64,000 nt of DNA from Balanoglossus misakiensis. Its lineage: Eukaryota > Hemichordata. The notes below the pieces were generated by a model. It searched no databases, was not told the DNA's origin, and saw only the letters and a program-made list of their open reading frames with translations. Position 1 is the stretch's first letter, and the number at the start of each line of letters is the position of its first letter. Position numbers and translations under genes: made by a program. The DNA is taken from the NCBI GenBank assembly GCA_040954595.2, contig CM082594.2, forward strand, positions 2,418,001-2,482,000, in the 5' to 3' direction. Below, piece by piece: positions 50,208-61,735 of this stretch.

Positions 50208-51137
50208 ATGGCAAATGAGTGGCCAGGATTTTTCTACGATGGATTCTTCTTTATTGACTCCCTGCACGATAAGGACACTGTGAAAAAACACAGGCTGAAT
50301 GACTGGGATATCAGAAGCGACGATATCGTCATCGCAACCTTTCCCAAATCAGGGACGTATTGGATGATCAACGCAGTGACAAAGATGTTTGGAGATATAA
50401 ATTTACTGCTGCCGAAGACCAAGAGTGCAGTCCGTCTCGATCAATTGTGCGAGAGTTCGGAGGATAAACCCGGCAGGTACGGAGACCAGACGAGGGCCTT
50501 GAAAATGTCTTTACATGAGATGCCTTCACCAAGGTTATTGTATTGTCACCTGCCCTTCCAATTCTATCCAACAGCATGGAAAGAAGGCCGCATGAAATGC
50601 AAGGTAATTTACATAACGAGAAACCCGAAAGATGTCTGTGTATCGTTCTACCATAATATGAAGGATATGAAGTTGTTTGGCATGAGAATGAGCTGGGAAA
50701 ATTGGGTGCCCGCTTTTATAGAGGGTAGAACGTGGTGTGGACCCTGGTTGGATCACGTGATCGCCTCAAGACGCCTGGTCGAGCAGTATGGCCAGCAAGA
50801 AGGAGTGCTGTACGTCACCTATGAAGACATGAAAAAGGATCTGAAGTCTGTCTTGGCCCGAGTTGCTGACTTTCTAGATCGCCCTATGCCCGATAAGGAA
50901 ATTGAGAGCGTAGTACAGGCCTGCAGCTTCGGTGCTATGGCCAAGGGTGAAGATTTCTACCGGCGTGTGTGCGCGTGCTCAGACGGGCACGCTTTTACAG
51001 ATGGAGCGACACATTTACGCAAAGGCGTGGTCGGCGATTGGAAAAGGCATTTCACAGTTGCACAGAACGAAGCCTTTGACCGTGAAATTACAAGTAAACT
51101 GGAGAAATTTGGATTAAATTTGGTGTGTGAAATGTAG
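50208..51137 (+). CDS. Cytosolic sulfotransferase (SULT family), intronless, 309 aa
   Basis: Transfers the sulfonate group from PAPS to hydroxyl or amine groups of small molecules in the cytosol. The family motifs are all present and in order: the 5'-phosphosulfate loop 'TFPKSGTYW' (44-52), the catalytic His in 'YCHLPFQFYP' (H114), the 3'-phosphate site 'RNPKDVCVSFYHNMK' (138-152), 'RKGVVGDWK' (271-279) and the dimerisation-type motif '[11 protein letters not shown]' (281-291). The length is slightly above the usual 285-300 aa. I chose the ATG at 50208 (AAAAATGG context, followed by the conserved N-terminal layout). The in-frame ATG at 50067 would add a low-complexity Ser/His/Phe-rich leader. 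The coding region has no introns, unlike vertebrate SULT genes, so retroposition is possible. The substrate cannot be predicted. Confidence 0.93.
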   Translation: MANEWPGFFYDGFFFIDSLHDKDTVKKHRLNDWDIRSDDIVIATFPKSGTYWMINAVTKMFGDINLLLPKTKSAVRLDQLCESSEDKPGRYGDQTRALKMSLHEMPSPRLLYCHLPFQFYPTAWKEGRMKCKVIYITRNPKDVCVSFYHNMKDMKLFGMRMSWENWVPAFIEGRTWCGPWLDHVIASRRLVEQYGQQEGVLYVTYEDMKKDLKSVLARVADFLDRPMPDKEIESVVQACSFGAMAKGEDFYRRVCACSDGHAFTDGATHLRKGVVGDWKRHFTVAQNEAFDREITSKLEKFGLNLVCEM

Positions 51138-51443
51138 GATACAGAGCGTTGAAATTCGGGTCTGCCAATTTGGCGTTTTGATTTTCTTTCCAATTGACTT
51201 TGCATATTAATGTTGTCACTATTTTAGGCTTCATTCTTCTATAGGCATTCTCTAGCTTCAATTTTCGTTTATGATGTTCTTATGACGATGGTGGTGGTAT
51301 TATTAATATATTTTGAAGAAATTTCGAGACAATTGTCGCTCTGTGCTGACAAGAAGAAATTAAAAAAATATTGATATGTTTAATGGCGGGTGTTGTTATC
51401 TTCTGTGGCGACTACGCCGTGATGAAAGTGTGTTGTCGAGGTC

Positions 51444-51449
51444 AATAAA
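51444..51449 (+). terminator. Candidate poly(A) signal of the sulfotransferase gene
   Basis: AATAAA about 310 nt past the stop codon; the same hexamer is kept in duplication copy A (47996-48001). Confidence 0.45.
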
Positions 51450-52032
51450 CTCGGAATGTGCTGTAGCCTAAATAGTGAATTATCTGCCGAGGTCAGGCTG
51501 CATGAATGCGGGGTCGAATGCCTAGATGCAAACAAGCGTTTTAACTGTACTGCCCGTAGGGTTTGGAATCTAAATCGATACTTTTGTGGATTCCGATATG
51601 GTAATATCTATATTAACCTTTTTAAAAAAGAGACCGTTCAGACCCCCCCCCGAAAATAAACAAACAAAAACAGCAACAACAACAAAACAACTGTCACGAC
51701 TGAGTTTTAACGCTCATAGATCTTTTCTATGATTACGTAAGAAGTCATTCCCTTATATGGTTTTAGTCCAGTATTGACATAGGTTCTTGACCCAGAGTAA
51801 ACAAGATTGTGTAATTGATACAGGAAAGTTGACACACTGTCCAGCCACTACCGGTATTACGCAGTGGTTGCGCATGACGATCAATAATAGGAACGCGAAA
51901 ATATCCTTTGCAGTGAATTCGTCGCCCTCTCTAGACAGAAGTTCCACACGCCGCGTGTAGCAAGATGTATACAATGTACTAGAATATACTAGTACATAGT
52001 GAGTCTTGTTGTTGTCCACACGGCAGAAAAAA

Positions 52033-52786
52033 CATTCACAAACACCTCTGGAAGGGGGGGGGGCGGGAGAATTGAGGGGGGATTTGAAAAATTGAGGGTA
52101 AGTAAGGAGGGATTTGAAATAATTTAGGGACTGATAGGGGGACTTGAAAACTTTGACGACTTAATATTTATTTTAAGTCCACAAAAATGCAGTTTCGCGC
52201 CCTTTATTTTACAAACCCCCTCCCACACCCACCCCCTCCATTCATCAACACCTTTCAATCAATGACTGGTTTATCTAGTGTCCCAGGTCAGGGGACCTTC
52301 CCCCCACCCCATGATAACTTTGAACGGCGACGGTTAAATTTGTCCTCCCCAACATACCGGTAGTTGACTTAATTTGCTTTTGGGTTCATTAAAATGCAGC
52401 TTTGAGCTCTGTTTTTTATAAAATTTTCTTACGTGGGAGGGGGACACCCCCTTCCAAACCCACCCCCTTCAATTCTCGGTTTACAATGTCTCCCAACACA
52501 GAATACAAATACTTACAAAAGAAAAACAATGTTCAGTTTTAATATCCACTGATGAGGGGAAACATCAGTTTCAAATTATTTTCATAGGAGCGCCGTTTTT
52601 CTTTTTTTACAAGATAGATAGGTTATGTGTTTTGCTCTGTGAAAGAAAATGGGGGGGGGGGATTTCAAAATTTTGGCAGTTCGGAAGTGGGGGGATTTTT
52701 TCGGGTTGTGTACAGGGGGCATGTGAAAATTAGCGGTAAAAAATTGAATTCTCCCCCCCCCCCAGAGGTGTTTGTGAATGCAGCCT
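52033..52786. mobile_element. G-rich Harbinger-type MITE within duplication copy B
   Basis: Duplicate of the 48.6-kb element with the same damaged left end, so the insertion predates the duplication. About 25 bp (the ATTTTCTAATGTGGGAGGGG segment) is missing near 52215. Confidence 0.75.
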
Positions 52787-53015
52787 AATTTGCCGGCATA
52801 TTGAAATGTCACATTAGGCCTGGAAATCCACCATGCATGTTGTCGTACTATGAAGTCCGCAGCTGCAGGATTATCGCCGTATCGACGCAGAGTAAGGAAA
52901 TGTGACCCACGAATGTCAAGCTTTTTGCAAGAGAATGCACTATCACTTCCGTGATGCGCGACAGTCCATGTCAACTCCCCACATCTGGGTTTAGGGGGGG
53001 GACTGGAAATTAGTC

Positions 53016-56000
53016 CAGTATTGACATAGGTACTTGACCCAGAGTAAACAAGATTGTGTAATTGATACATGTCAGGACGAGATAGAAGTCGCTTGCACAC
53101 GTGCAATGATTAGGGCGCCCTTTTTTGGATTATAAAAGTTGGTAAACATTTCTTATCAGCGACTCAAATAGTTTTGCATTCACATGTGTATAAAAGGGAC
53201 GGGATCACCGCACTCGGACATTTATGCAAATTAGGTTCAAATAGGCTTCATGGTGCGATTGAAAATCAAGGACACATTTCGCCACTTGTCCCATTTGTTG
53301 TTCCACATCAAATAAATGGAAGATCCGAGAAAATCCACACTTTTCCAGTTTTTGTACAGTCATCCTATAAGTATAAGCGCTTCTACGGTACCGCCTGTGA
53401 GTCTTACAGCTTTGAAACCAGTGCGTAATATACTAGTAGCATGACTCCATGCTAGTAGTAAAAGCATACCGGGATGTGGCTTTGAGTTGGTCCCTTGGGA
53501 CAAAGACGTTTTTAATTTATTCACGCACAGGGATGTATTTTTAGCCAGACAATGGCAAGACCTAGTTGCCTAGCAATCAGTCAGATCGCACGGTGCTCAT
53601 TTGCATATGAAAGTTCGTCAAGCCAGCGACCGTTAATTTTCAAACAGACGGCAATAGGCCAGTTTTCAAGGTGATTTTCAACTTGATTTTTACACTCCGT
53701 GGTACAATAAAATACCATGCTAGCTCGATAAATTTCGAAAGTGATTCATATTTTGCACTTCAGACGTAAATTTTATGAGAATCTGTCGGTAATAGTAGTA
53801 GTTTTTAGCGTGTTTTCGGTGGTATGTTGGTGACCTCGGAAGAGACGTCCACAAACGTGCCAAAAATCATTTGAAGACGACCTCGGAAGTTAACCAAGTT
53901 TTCGTGACAGATAGGTCTAATATCGGTCCCAACATCCGTGAAAAGAAATTAACTCGAAATGCTTGTGTAACGGTCAGCTTAAAAATAATCGATGTAGTTC
54001 GACGATATGACCCGGAAGTATAGGCCCTACGTTGACCTCTCCATGTTAGGCTTGTAAATACGGAAGTGTTGCGTTGCTCGTGAAACGACACGTTTATCGT
54101 GGGGAAAAGTTTCTAAAAGGCACTTGTCAAGTAAAAGTTACTGGATAGTGTATAACACTCTAAGGTAACATATCAGCCAAGTTTTAACTTAATTACTGGC
54201 CTGATTTCGACACAACATCGATCAATCGCACGAGTGCCGCGCCCGGGTGCTCCACACCGTTCGCCTACATTGGGCTACAAACAAATATTTGATTACCCAT
54301 GCACAGAATGCCAGGTTTTCCGTTCGTGAGGAGCTCAGCTGACGTATTTTGTATATATTTTTTTCTCCGCATCGTGGGATATAAGTAGACTTTTCGAAAA
54401 TGCCAAGTGTAACTTCGAAACCACTTCCCTTTATTCGCCGATGAATTAATACAACATTTGTGTCTGAAGGCGAGCGATTTGTCATCATTGCATTGGGTCG
54501 ATAAATAATAATAATAGTAATTTATTTATTAAACAGTGTTCAAAATACTACTACAAAATACAGGATAAAGAGTTAAAAATACAACAAAATACAGAATAAA
54601 TTGTCAACTCAGACAGCTAAAATAAAACAGTCAACTGCAACACCACCACCACAAAAATCAGTCTTCATCAATCTGAAAGAACAATAAAATTAAAAAAAGT
54701 GAGTTTCCTTGACGGGCAAACCTTCATAAAATAATTGTTAGGGTTTAGTAAAACTCGGGATTACATATCAGCAATCAAAATTTCTTCGCACGAGAGAGGA
54801 GGGAAAACTACGCAGCTGGTACAACCCAGGATCAAGCCTGCGCCAGCGTATATACGTACACATGCATGCTGTCTTCTCCCGCCATTTTGCAGAAGAAGTG
54901 GCGCTCACGGGTTGAAAAGTAAACAAAATGGCGCTCACAGGTTGAAAGGTAAACAAAATTGAACTGGTCATATCGTCACTATCAAAGCTTGGAAGTGAAT
55001 GAAAACTCAAAGAGAGGGAGTTTGATGTCTATATTTTGATAAAAGTTTGAAATTTCGTGGTAAAATCCATGTGTAACGGTCAGCTTAAAAATAATCGAGA
55101 GGATGTCAACGCTATGTGTTTTTTCACAGTCGTCAGAAATTTCGTGATTACAAAGAAACTACTCGACAGAAGTTGCCAAAAAATCATTCAGTAACAATCC
55201 AGTATACCTACCTTCAAGTGAATCCACGGTTTTGTCTTAAAATAATCCACATCGCCTGAAAACAGCTCTATAATATCGAGTAAAAAAATGGCCTATTTCG
55301 CGACCCTTCAGCGGGGCCTACTCTAACGGCTACATGGTTTGAAGTACTTTCTTCATTTGCATATGTTAATGAATGCCGTGCGATCTGACTGGCAATTATC
55401 ACCGTGAACTTTGCTACAAGTTTCACTACCACTTCCACTGGGCGTCTCAATTTTTTCAGCAGAGCCCCAGCTGCAGTAAGTTCCGACTACCTCAAGGCTT
55501 TGCCTGTAGGTTTTGGGGCTCCTCATTTTACTGATGACCATCAGCAACAAGGCAAATTGACCGTTGACTAAGCAAGGTGCTAAACATCGCTCTTTTCAGA
55601 GGGGTAATTTTACATGCAAGCTCATTAGAAACTGCCACTTGTATCCCCTCAAACCGCGTCGGAAGAGTGCGTTTAGATCGGCGTTTAGTGCGGTGTTTCT
55701 GTTCACACGTGATTTGAATCGCTGTTTAGTGCGGCGCCCCGACCCAGGTCCCACCCCTCAACACCGTCACAAAAAAAGAGCGGCGCAGGGCCGCTCTCAC
55801 CTTTTCACACGTGGCACTTACAAATTAACGCCGCCCTAGCGCCGCCGCTGGGGCGGCGTTGACGGCACGTGAGAAAAGGGTTAGAGATATCACGCGCTAA
55901 GTTCATGTTTAAGAAATATTAAGATGACGTGTTCCTTTGATGACTTAATACTTGACTATAAACGTATTAATAAGAGGTGGTGAAATTTGAGATCACACGT

Positions 56001-56603
56001 TTATAACCGGAGATCCGTGATGGGAGTCAACGAGCATGGATCGAGTCGTGTAATTCTTACGTGTGACCAGTAATAAACCAGAACTTTGTGTTACTCGGAA
56101 AACTTGTTGCAAGTCTCTGTCTACGAAAGGTTTACGATCTGCCGGGTACCTCTCTCGGACTCTATGAATATGTTGGGTGGAGAAGGAGATGGAGAGAATT
56201 TACACTCTCACCCTTCGGACGTGGCTCAATCCACACAGAAGCCGATGAGGTCAACGTCCGAAGGATGGAGGGGCGTAACACAACAAACAAATGGAATTCC
56301 AAATGGAAATGTAACAAGCAAGAAGTGGGTGTAAGGTCATGTGCGCAGCCGACCCGGACCAAGTCTTGCTGATCGGACAATGGTACGAGATTAAATTACA
56401 GAAAAAAGGCTTCTAATAGAGAACGTAAGAAAACATTAAATTAATTTCTTTATTACATGTAAGAAAACAATGGTTAATTTTGTAAACAACCCGGAAATGT
56501 GTTTACAGGAAACGCTGTTTTTTAGAGGGTGTGCACTGTAAATATTGGCATTTCCGTTCCGGACTTCCGGTTTCCTTCCAACTCGTGTACAAAGGTCATG
56601 CAC

Positions 56604-56655
<52 letters not shown>
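53016..56655. other. Unassigned 3.6-kb stretch
   Basis: No protein family was recognised. Visible structure includes: a fragment of a dispersed repeat at 53016-53067; a phrase GTAACGGTCAGCTTAAAAAT that occurs near 53966 and again near 55073; an inverted pair CAGATCGCACGG...CATTTGCATATG (about 53580-53610) and CATTTGCATATG...CCGTGCGATCTG (about 55355-55392); a twofold 30-bp tandem repeat (GGCGCTCAC...GTAAACAAAAT) at 54898-54960; and a GC-rich palindromic patch at 55640-55870. These suggest one or more decayed inverted-repeat elements. Confidence 0.4.
56601..56655. repeat. (ATTG)n microsatellite
   Basis: About 13 uninterrupted copies of a TTGA/ATTG tetranucleotide. It ends right at the stop codon of the small ORF at 56656-56823. 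Confidence 0.95.
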
Positions 56656-56656
<1 letters not shown>

Positions 56657-56823
56657 CAGCTTGAGAATCTTGCTGCAATATGGATGCTGCCCGTGGCATT
56701 GGGGTTCGGCCACTCTACTAACACGGCGAACACGGAATCCATTATGTTCGCCTTTTGCGTGTGTGCAGTAGAAGTCACCATTGCCAGCAGGAGAAAGCTG
56801 ATGAAGGTTGCTACCTTCGCCAT
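56656..56823 (-). CDS. Possible small secreted peptide, 55 aa
   Basis: The minus strand encodes MAKVATFISFLLLAMVTSTA followed by a 35-residue remainder, with a stop at 56656. The N-terminus is a textbook signal peptide: Lys, a hydrophobic core FISFLLLAMV, then small residues STA before HTQ. The mature part has no cysteines and one NAT glycosylation sequon. A TATA-like ATTAAATAC lies about 70 nt upstream (near 56890), and the start context (CGCCATGG) is good. It might be a first exon cut short by reading through a donor, or a chance ORF. I do not recognise the family. Confidence 0.4.
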
Positions 56824-56954
56824 GGCGAGGAATTAAGTCAGTTTACCAATGGCAGTCACATTGCACTCACATGAGAATCGGCTGTTGTATTTAATGAGTG
56901 TACCCCCGTACCTAAGGCAAACACCACACACAATACAATGCATGTAGAGAAAAG

Positions 56955-57046
56955 GGAAAGTTGACACACTGTCCAACCACTACCGGTATTACGCAGTGGT
57001 TGCCCATGACGATCAATAATAGGAAAGCGAAACTATCCCTTGCATG
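56955..57046. repeat. Right half of a dispersed repeat
   Basis: GGAAAGTTGACACACTGTCC...CCTTGCATG matches 48375-48466 in duplication copy A with a few changes. The left half of the same repeat lies at 53016-53067. Confidence 0.65.
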
Positions 57047-57399
57047 TTAAGAGTTAACCCATTCAAACGCTCTGGAGGGGCAAGTCCCTCTAATTCAACG
57101 CGTACATGTACACGTATGCTGGTAGAGAGACAAACGTTAACGAGGGATATGAATGGACAATTTTCATGAGCTATATATGTATAACCCATGAAAAACGTCC
57201 AAAAATGACAGAATGGCCAATATTAGCAAGTTCGGGAATTTGTCATTTTTGACAATTTTCAAAATAGGCCTAAATCCCATCGAGCGCTGGGCCTGTACTC
57301 GTGTCGATATTTCAATATTGGCTATTTGGATTTGGAAAGAACTTGATGCAATATGTACGTTTATCAATGCGATGGACATTGTTTTCAACACCAATAATA
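57047..57399. other. Stretch left of the Ngaro/DIRS-like terminal repeat
   Basis: AT-rich sequence. The overlapping ORFs on both strands (57164-57422) show no family signature. Confidence 0.35.
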
Positions 57400-57706
57400 T
57401 TTATATCCCTGCACCAGAATAGACCTGTACTGGTCATTTTGCTCTGTTTGTGGGAGATACAAAAACACGACACAACCAGAATTGGCGAAAAATGGCCAAG
57501 AGATACTGACCCTTTATTGCAAAGTTAACAATGTGTAAAGATGATGAAAACTTCCTCGCCAGTTGCCTGCCTCAATAAAACAGCAAAAACCTCAACAAGG
57601 TAGGTATAGGTCAAAGGTCAACTGGCGAGGAAAATTAACATAACACTAAACACTGTAAAATAGGTACATAAAGAATCTCCCACAAAGGTGTGGGCCTAAA
57701 AACGCC
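57400..57706 (-). repeat. Direct repeat B2 of the Ngaro-like element
   Basis: Nearly identical to 58490-58795. It contains a short inverted repeat, CCTCGCCAGTTG...CAACTGGCGAGG (57553 to about 57632). Confidence 0.8.
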
Positions 57707-58489
57707 TCTAACAACTACAATCCAATGCGACAATGAGATAAGTAAAGATACAAAGTCCATATAAGCTCTAAAATACATATACCTCCGTCCCACACGACCT
57801 ACAATGTAGGTAGGGGGAGGTAGATGGGGAGGCGGTGGGAGTGAAAAATATAATATTTAAAGCCTAATCACTCCGCTCAAGAATATTGCCTATTATTAAG
57901 GATTGGGAAGCTCGCATTGTTGAAGGCATATCCTGAGTGAAGTGCAGGCCAACCATACCAACGGAAACAAGGGGGGGGGGGCGGGCGGGCGGGGAAATTG
58001 CCCCTTACAACTAGTGCCTATCCGTCCAACATTCCCTTTGGCCCTCTACCTTAAGGCCATTTCTTACCCCCTATCCTTTGTTATATTCCTTGTAGCTTTT
58101 GCCCTTCCCTGTGCGAGGAAATGACACAGAGTCTTTTGCCCTGTTCTTCTTTTATACCTTTGTCATTCTTATGAATATTAATGAGATAACACCTGGCGGA
58201 ATATTATCGCTACGTGATTAGGTTTTGAATATTCGAGGAGATGAACCAGCTCGTTGTCTTGAAGTCACGGCTGTAAAATGGAAAAGGCTGTTCCTAGTAT
58301 TGACTCCCCCCTTATAGGGAACTGCAAATATTGTCAAGGCGGGAAAAATGAAGTTGCTCTTCCATGAAGTGTCTCCCCCCGGAGACTAAAGTGCTGTAAA
58401 CCTCCCCGTCGGATAATAGAAAACTGTAAAACTTGATCACTAAGAAGCATGTCTATAAATGCGATTATAATAGTGATTATAATCGTGCT
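57707..58489 (-). other. Sequence between the two Ngaro-like repeats (candidate A2)
   Basis: Holds a G-rich run (57971-57991) and no recognisable gene. In Ngaro elements this interval is the second copy of the far end; that copy would be past the right edge of the window and cannot be compared here. Confidence 0.45.
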
Positions 58490-58795
58490 TTTATATCCCT
58501 GCACCAGAATAGACCTGTACTGGTCATTTTGCTCTGTTTGTGGGAGATACAAAAACACGACACAACCAGAATTGGCGAAAAATGGCCAAGAGATATTGAC
58601 CCTTTATTGCAAAGTTAAAATGTGTAAAGATGATGAAAAATTCCTCGCCAGTTGCCAGCCTCAATAAAACAGCAAAAACCTCAACAAGGTAGGTATAGGT
58701 CAAAGGTCAACTGGCGAGGAAAATTAACATAACACTAAACACTGTAAAATAGGTACATAAAGAATCTCCCACAAAGGTGTGGGCCTAAAAACGCC
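58490..58795 (-). repeat. Direct repeat B1 of the Ngaro-like element
   Basis: From TTTATATCCCTGCACCAGAA to GTGTGGGCCTAAAAACGCC, matching 57400-57706 with only a few changes. It lies about 110 bp downstream of the recombinase stop. Confidence 0.8.
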
Positions 58796-58905
58796 ATAAG
58801 CCACACCCTGGTGTGGCCGCCCCACCCAAAATGACCAGACCACCCCAGGGAAGGACCCTAAAAACACCATCCCCTGCTCTGGATAGCCATAAGCCTAAAA
58901 CTTGG

Positions 58906-61735
58906 TTACCAAGATGCTGGTTGCCTAATGTACCCCTTAAAAGCATCTGACCTCCACCTGCCTAAGGCGCGTATCTGTGCATCAGACAAACCGTCGTCTT
59001 TAGCAGCTTGAGAGGCTGCTCCTATCCTAAAGCTATGTCCCTTGAACCTGTCTACCTCAAAGCCGCAAAAAGTGAGCGAACGCCTAAGCTGTGCCGTGAA
59101 ATCTCCCCGTCCTATGCCTAACGGCCCTGGCATGCAGAAAAGAGGGCCAGGCTCACCCCCCCCCCTCAAACGACTAAATTCCCACAATGCCTGAACCGGA
59201 CACAAGTCAGACCTAAGAACCTTCTGAAATTTGATAACAAACACATCGCCTGGTTTACTGTGCTTAAATTGAATAAGGACACAGTTGCTGACTGTGGCAA
59301 ACCTGCGCTAACCTGAAACTCCAACTGGTGGAAAAGAATGGCTTTTCCAACATCAAACCTATTCCTAACAGTGATTTCCCCAATCCTGAGGAACCCATAG
59401 AAGGCTGATAAGAACAATGCCTTAAAAAGAGATCGCTGATAAACAGATGTGACCACATTTGGAATGGCCTTAATCAGACGAAGTAGGATATCCCTAGTGA
59501 TAGGGAGACGATCATCTCGTTGATGCACCAGCTTACGGTATGACTGGACCAATTTGTGAACCAAAAAGGACTTAGTAGGGTCCTGCAAGCCTGCAAGTTT
59601 ATGAACGTAGCTAATGGCTGACAAATAGGTAGAAACAGTGGATGGGGCAAGGTGTTGCCTAGAGAGGTGACCAATAACAGTCGCATCGATGACCCATATT
59701 AGGAGTTGCTTATTAGCATAAAAATTAACATATCATTAATATGTAGAACGCGATCTGACCAATGACGCGCCCGGAAAGCCGCGCCTCTCACCCATTTCCC
59801 CGCCCTTTGTGACGAAAATCACGACTTTTTCTTTTCAAATGTAAATTTTGGGGTCAAATACGCTGTTTGGGGATATCCCGTCAATTGAAAATAAGAAAGT
59901 ACGAGTCAAACTTGCTACCGGGTCAGTAAGAAAATTTTTCACCAGTGCTTTTGTGAAATATTTAATTTTGGCGTCTACGCTATTTTTTGAGGATTTCGCC
60001 TGAAAGATGGCGTTATTAGACAGAGCATGTACATTGAAGGCGTTCATCGAGAGCCACAGTTTCCTAGTGACGGTGATCACCTGACTTGTCTATATCACCG
60101 CGCACAGCAACCAAAGCAAAAAGCGACCATTTAAGGACATGCACCCCAAAAGACATACATGTACTAGAATACCGTAAGACAGTTACATGTAAACAACGCC
60201 GTTGAAATATGATGCGGACGCGTGGGAAGTATACAGGCACTTGAAATGGGTGCCGCCCGCCCGTGTCCTCGCCCCTCGCTAGACAGATGATGGCCGCATA
60301 TTTCCTAAAACCATGGAGGTACTAAGAGATGCCAAAGGAACGCCCGTTGTCTTTATTCTAGACGATGTGGTTGCGTTATAGTTGTGCAAAGTTTGATTTT
60401 GCCGATACTACTCCCCTCTACTGTTCAGCATGTAACTGCGTGCTGCCCACCCTCACCGCATGTACGTCGCCACACAAACAGGCTGACAGTCATGATTGTA
60501 CCTATAGCCTGGACAAATGATTGTTTATTTCGTCCTACGTAACATCAAAGGTTGTCATTTCACCACGATCATAATAAGCTCTACCGTATTAATTTTGTTG
60601 TGAGCCAACTTAAACTTTGAGCGGCTGGGCTGGAAATAATAATCCCTCTTCATGTAGTAATGCAAAGTAATGAGTTGCGACTTACAGACTAATAAACACT
60701 ATGTCGAAACACGTCAGTCACTCTTTGCGGAGGGACGTCGTCGACTGAGGAAGAAAATATTGTTTGAACACCAGCGCAGCCAGCCTGTACGGTTTCCAGT
60801 TGGTCAGTTCGCCGTTTTACTGCCACTTGCCCTTATCCGTCAAGGTCGTCAATTCATACACCAAGTCACGTCATGTTCCCTACCTTTATTCAAAGAGTAA
60901 CCCTCATGTTTGATTGTCGAAAACGTAGACAAATTCTTATTCCATCACGAAAACAATTATTACCAGCGATCGACAGACTGACAGTATGAAGATCAAAAGT
61001 CATAGGTCAAAGGGTACGGTTGAGTCCCGTTTTTTTCCGTGACGAGTTTCAGTGTGATGCAAAATATTCAATTCAGTCGCATAACTAAAATCAATAGATA
61101 AATGTAAAAACTGTCTACTGGTACTTGTCTTTTGAATGATGTATGGCCCTGAAGAAAGGTCGTGTGTTTTGGTTGCGATGATACCAGTCAGGTGACCACC
61201 GTCACTTCATTTCATGCATCGGTCTGTCTAATACCAGGTCGCCATCTTTCAGGCGAAATCCTCAAAAAATAGCCACATGAGCGTAGACGCCAAAATCAAA
61301 ATTAAATATTTCACAAAAGCACTGGTGAAAAATTTTCTTACTGACCCGGTAGCAAGTTTGACTCGTACTTTCTTATTTTCAATTGACGGGATATCCCCAA
61401 ACAGCGTATTTGACCCCAAAATTTACATTTGAAAAGAAAAAGTCGTGATTTTCGTAACAAAGGGCGGGGAAATGGGTGAGAGGCGCGGCTTTCCGGGCGC
61501 GTCATTGGTCAGATTGCGTTCTACATATTAATGATATGTTAATTTTTATGCTAATAAGCAACTCCTAATATGGGTCATCGATGCGACTGAATAAACAATG
61601 TGACCGAGGATTCTGACAGCGGCAGAGATGGACAATGCACCCCTAACTGGCTACCCATGAACTATGTAAGAACTCTCCAAGCACGCTGGTAGGTTGACCT
61701 GGAAGAACTGTGAAGAGCCTGCTGCAGAAGTCTGC
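58906..61735 (-). pseudogene. Tyrosine recombinase of the Ngaro-like element, broken
   Basis: The C-terminal part (59624-58906) shows the YR catalytic pattern: Arg in 'FYGFLRIGEITV', 'KGHSFRIGAAS' (HxxR) and the Tyr in 'LGRWRSDAFKGYIRQ'. The N-terminal, SAM-like part begins in 61735-61590 ('SSSRSTYQRAWRVLT') and continues at 59677 ('LSRQHLAPSTVSTYLS'). Three lesions are visible: an in-frame TAG within 61735-61590, a 1.9-kb foldback insertion at 59678-61589, and a frameshift near 59300 that puts the catalytic HxxR and Tyr in another frame. The enzyme would insert circular cDNA by site-specific recombination. Confidence 0.82.
59678..61589. mobile_element. Foldback element with about 320-bp terminal inverted repeats
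   Basis: It begins CAGTCGCATCGATGACCCAT and ends with the exact complement at 61589. AATAA is duplicated on both sides (59673-59677 and 61590-61594). The arms (59678 to about 60010 and 61250-61589) are close inverted copies; the centre (about 1.2 kb) has no recognised gene. It splits the recombinase coding region of the Ngaro-like element. Confidence 0.8.

Larger units (their letters stand above)
50885..53015 (+). repeat. Segmental duplication, copy B
   Basis: Same content as copy A at 47437-49592: the end of the sulfotransferase coding region, 3' UTR and MITE. The junction at 53011-53015 (TAGTC) continues directly into a fragment of the same repeat (copy-A positions 48317 onward), which shows a second rearrangement. 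Confidence 0.85.

Noticed and set aside
56601-56655. Possible CRISPR-like array
   Set aside because: A 4-bp microsatellite without spacers in a eukaryotic genome.
56436-56713. ORFs with repeated NQSI residues
   Set aside because: They only translate the (ATTG)n microsatellite.
60670-60900. 76-codon ORF in the foldback element
   Set aside because: No recognisable family, and it is alone in an otherwise non-coding centre.
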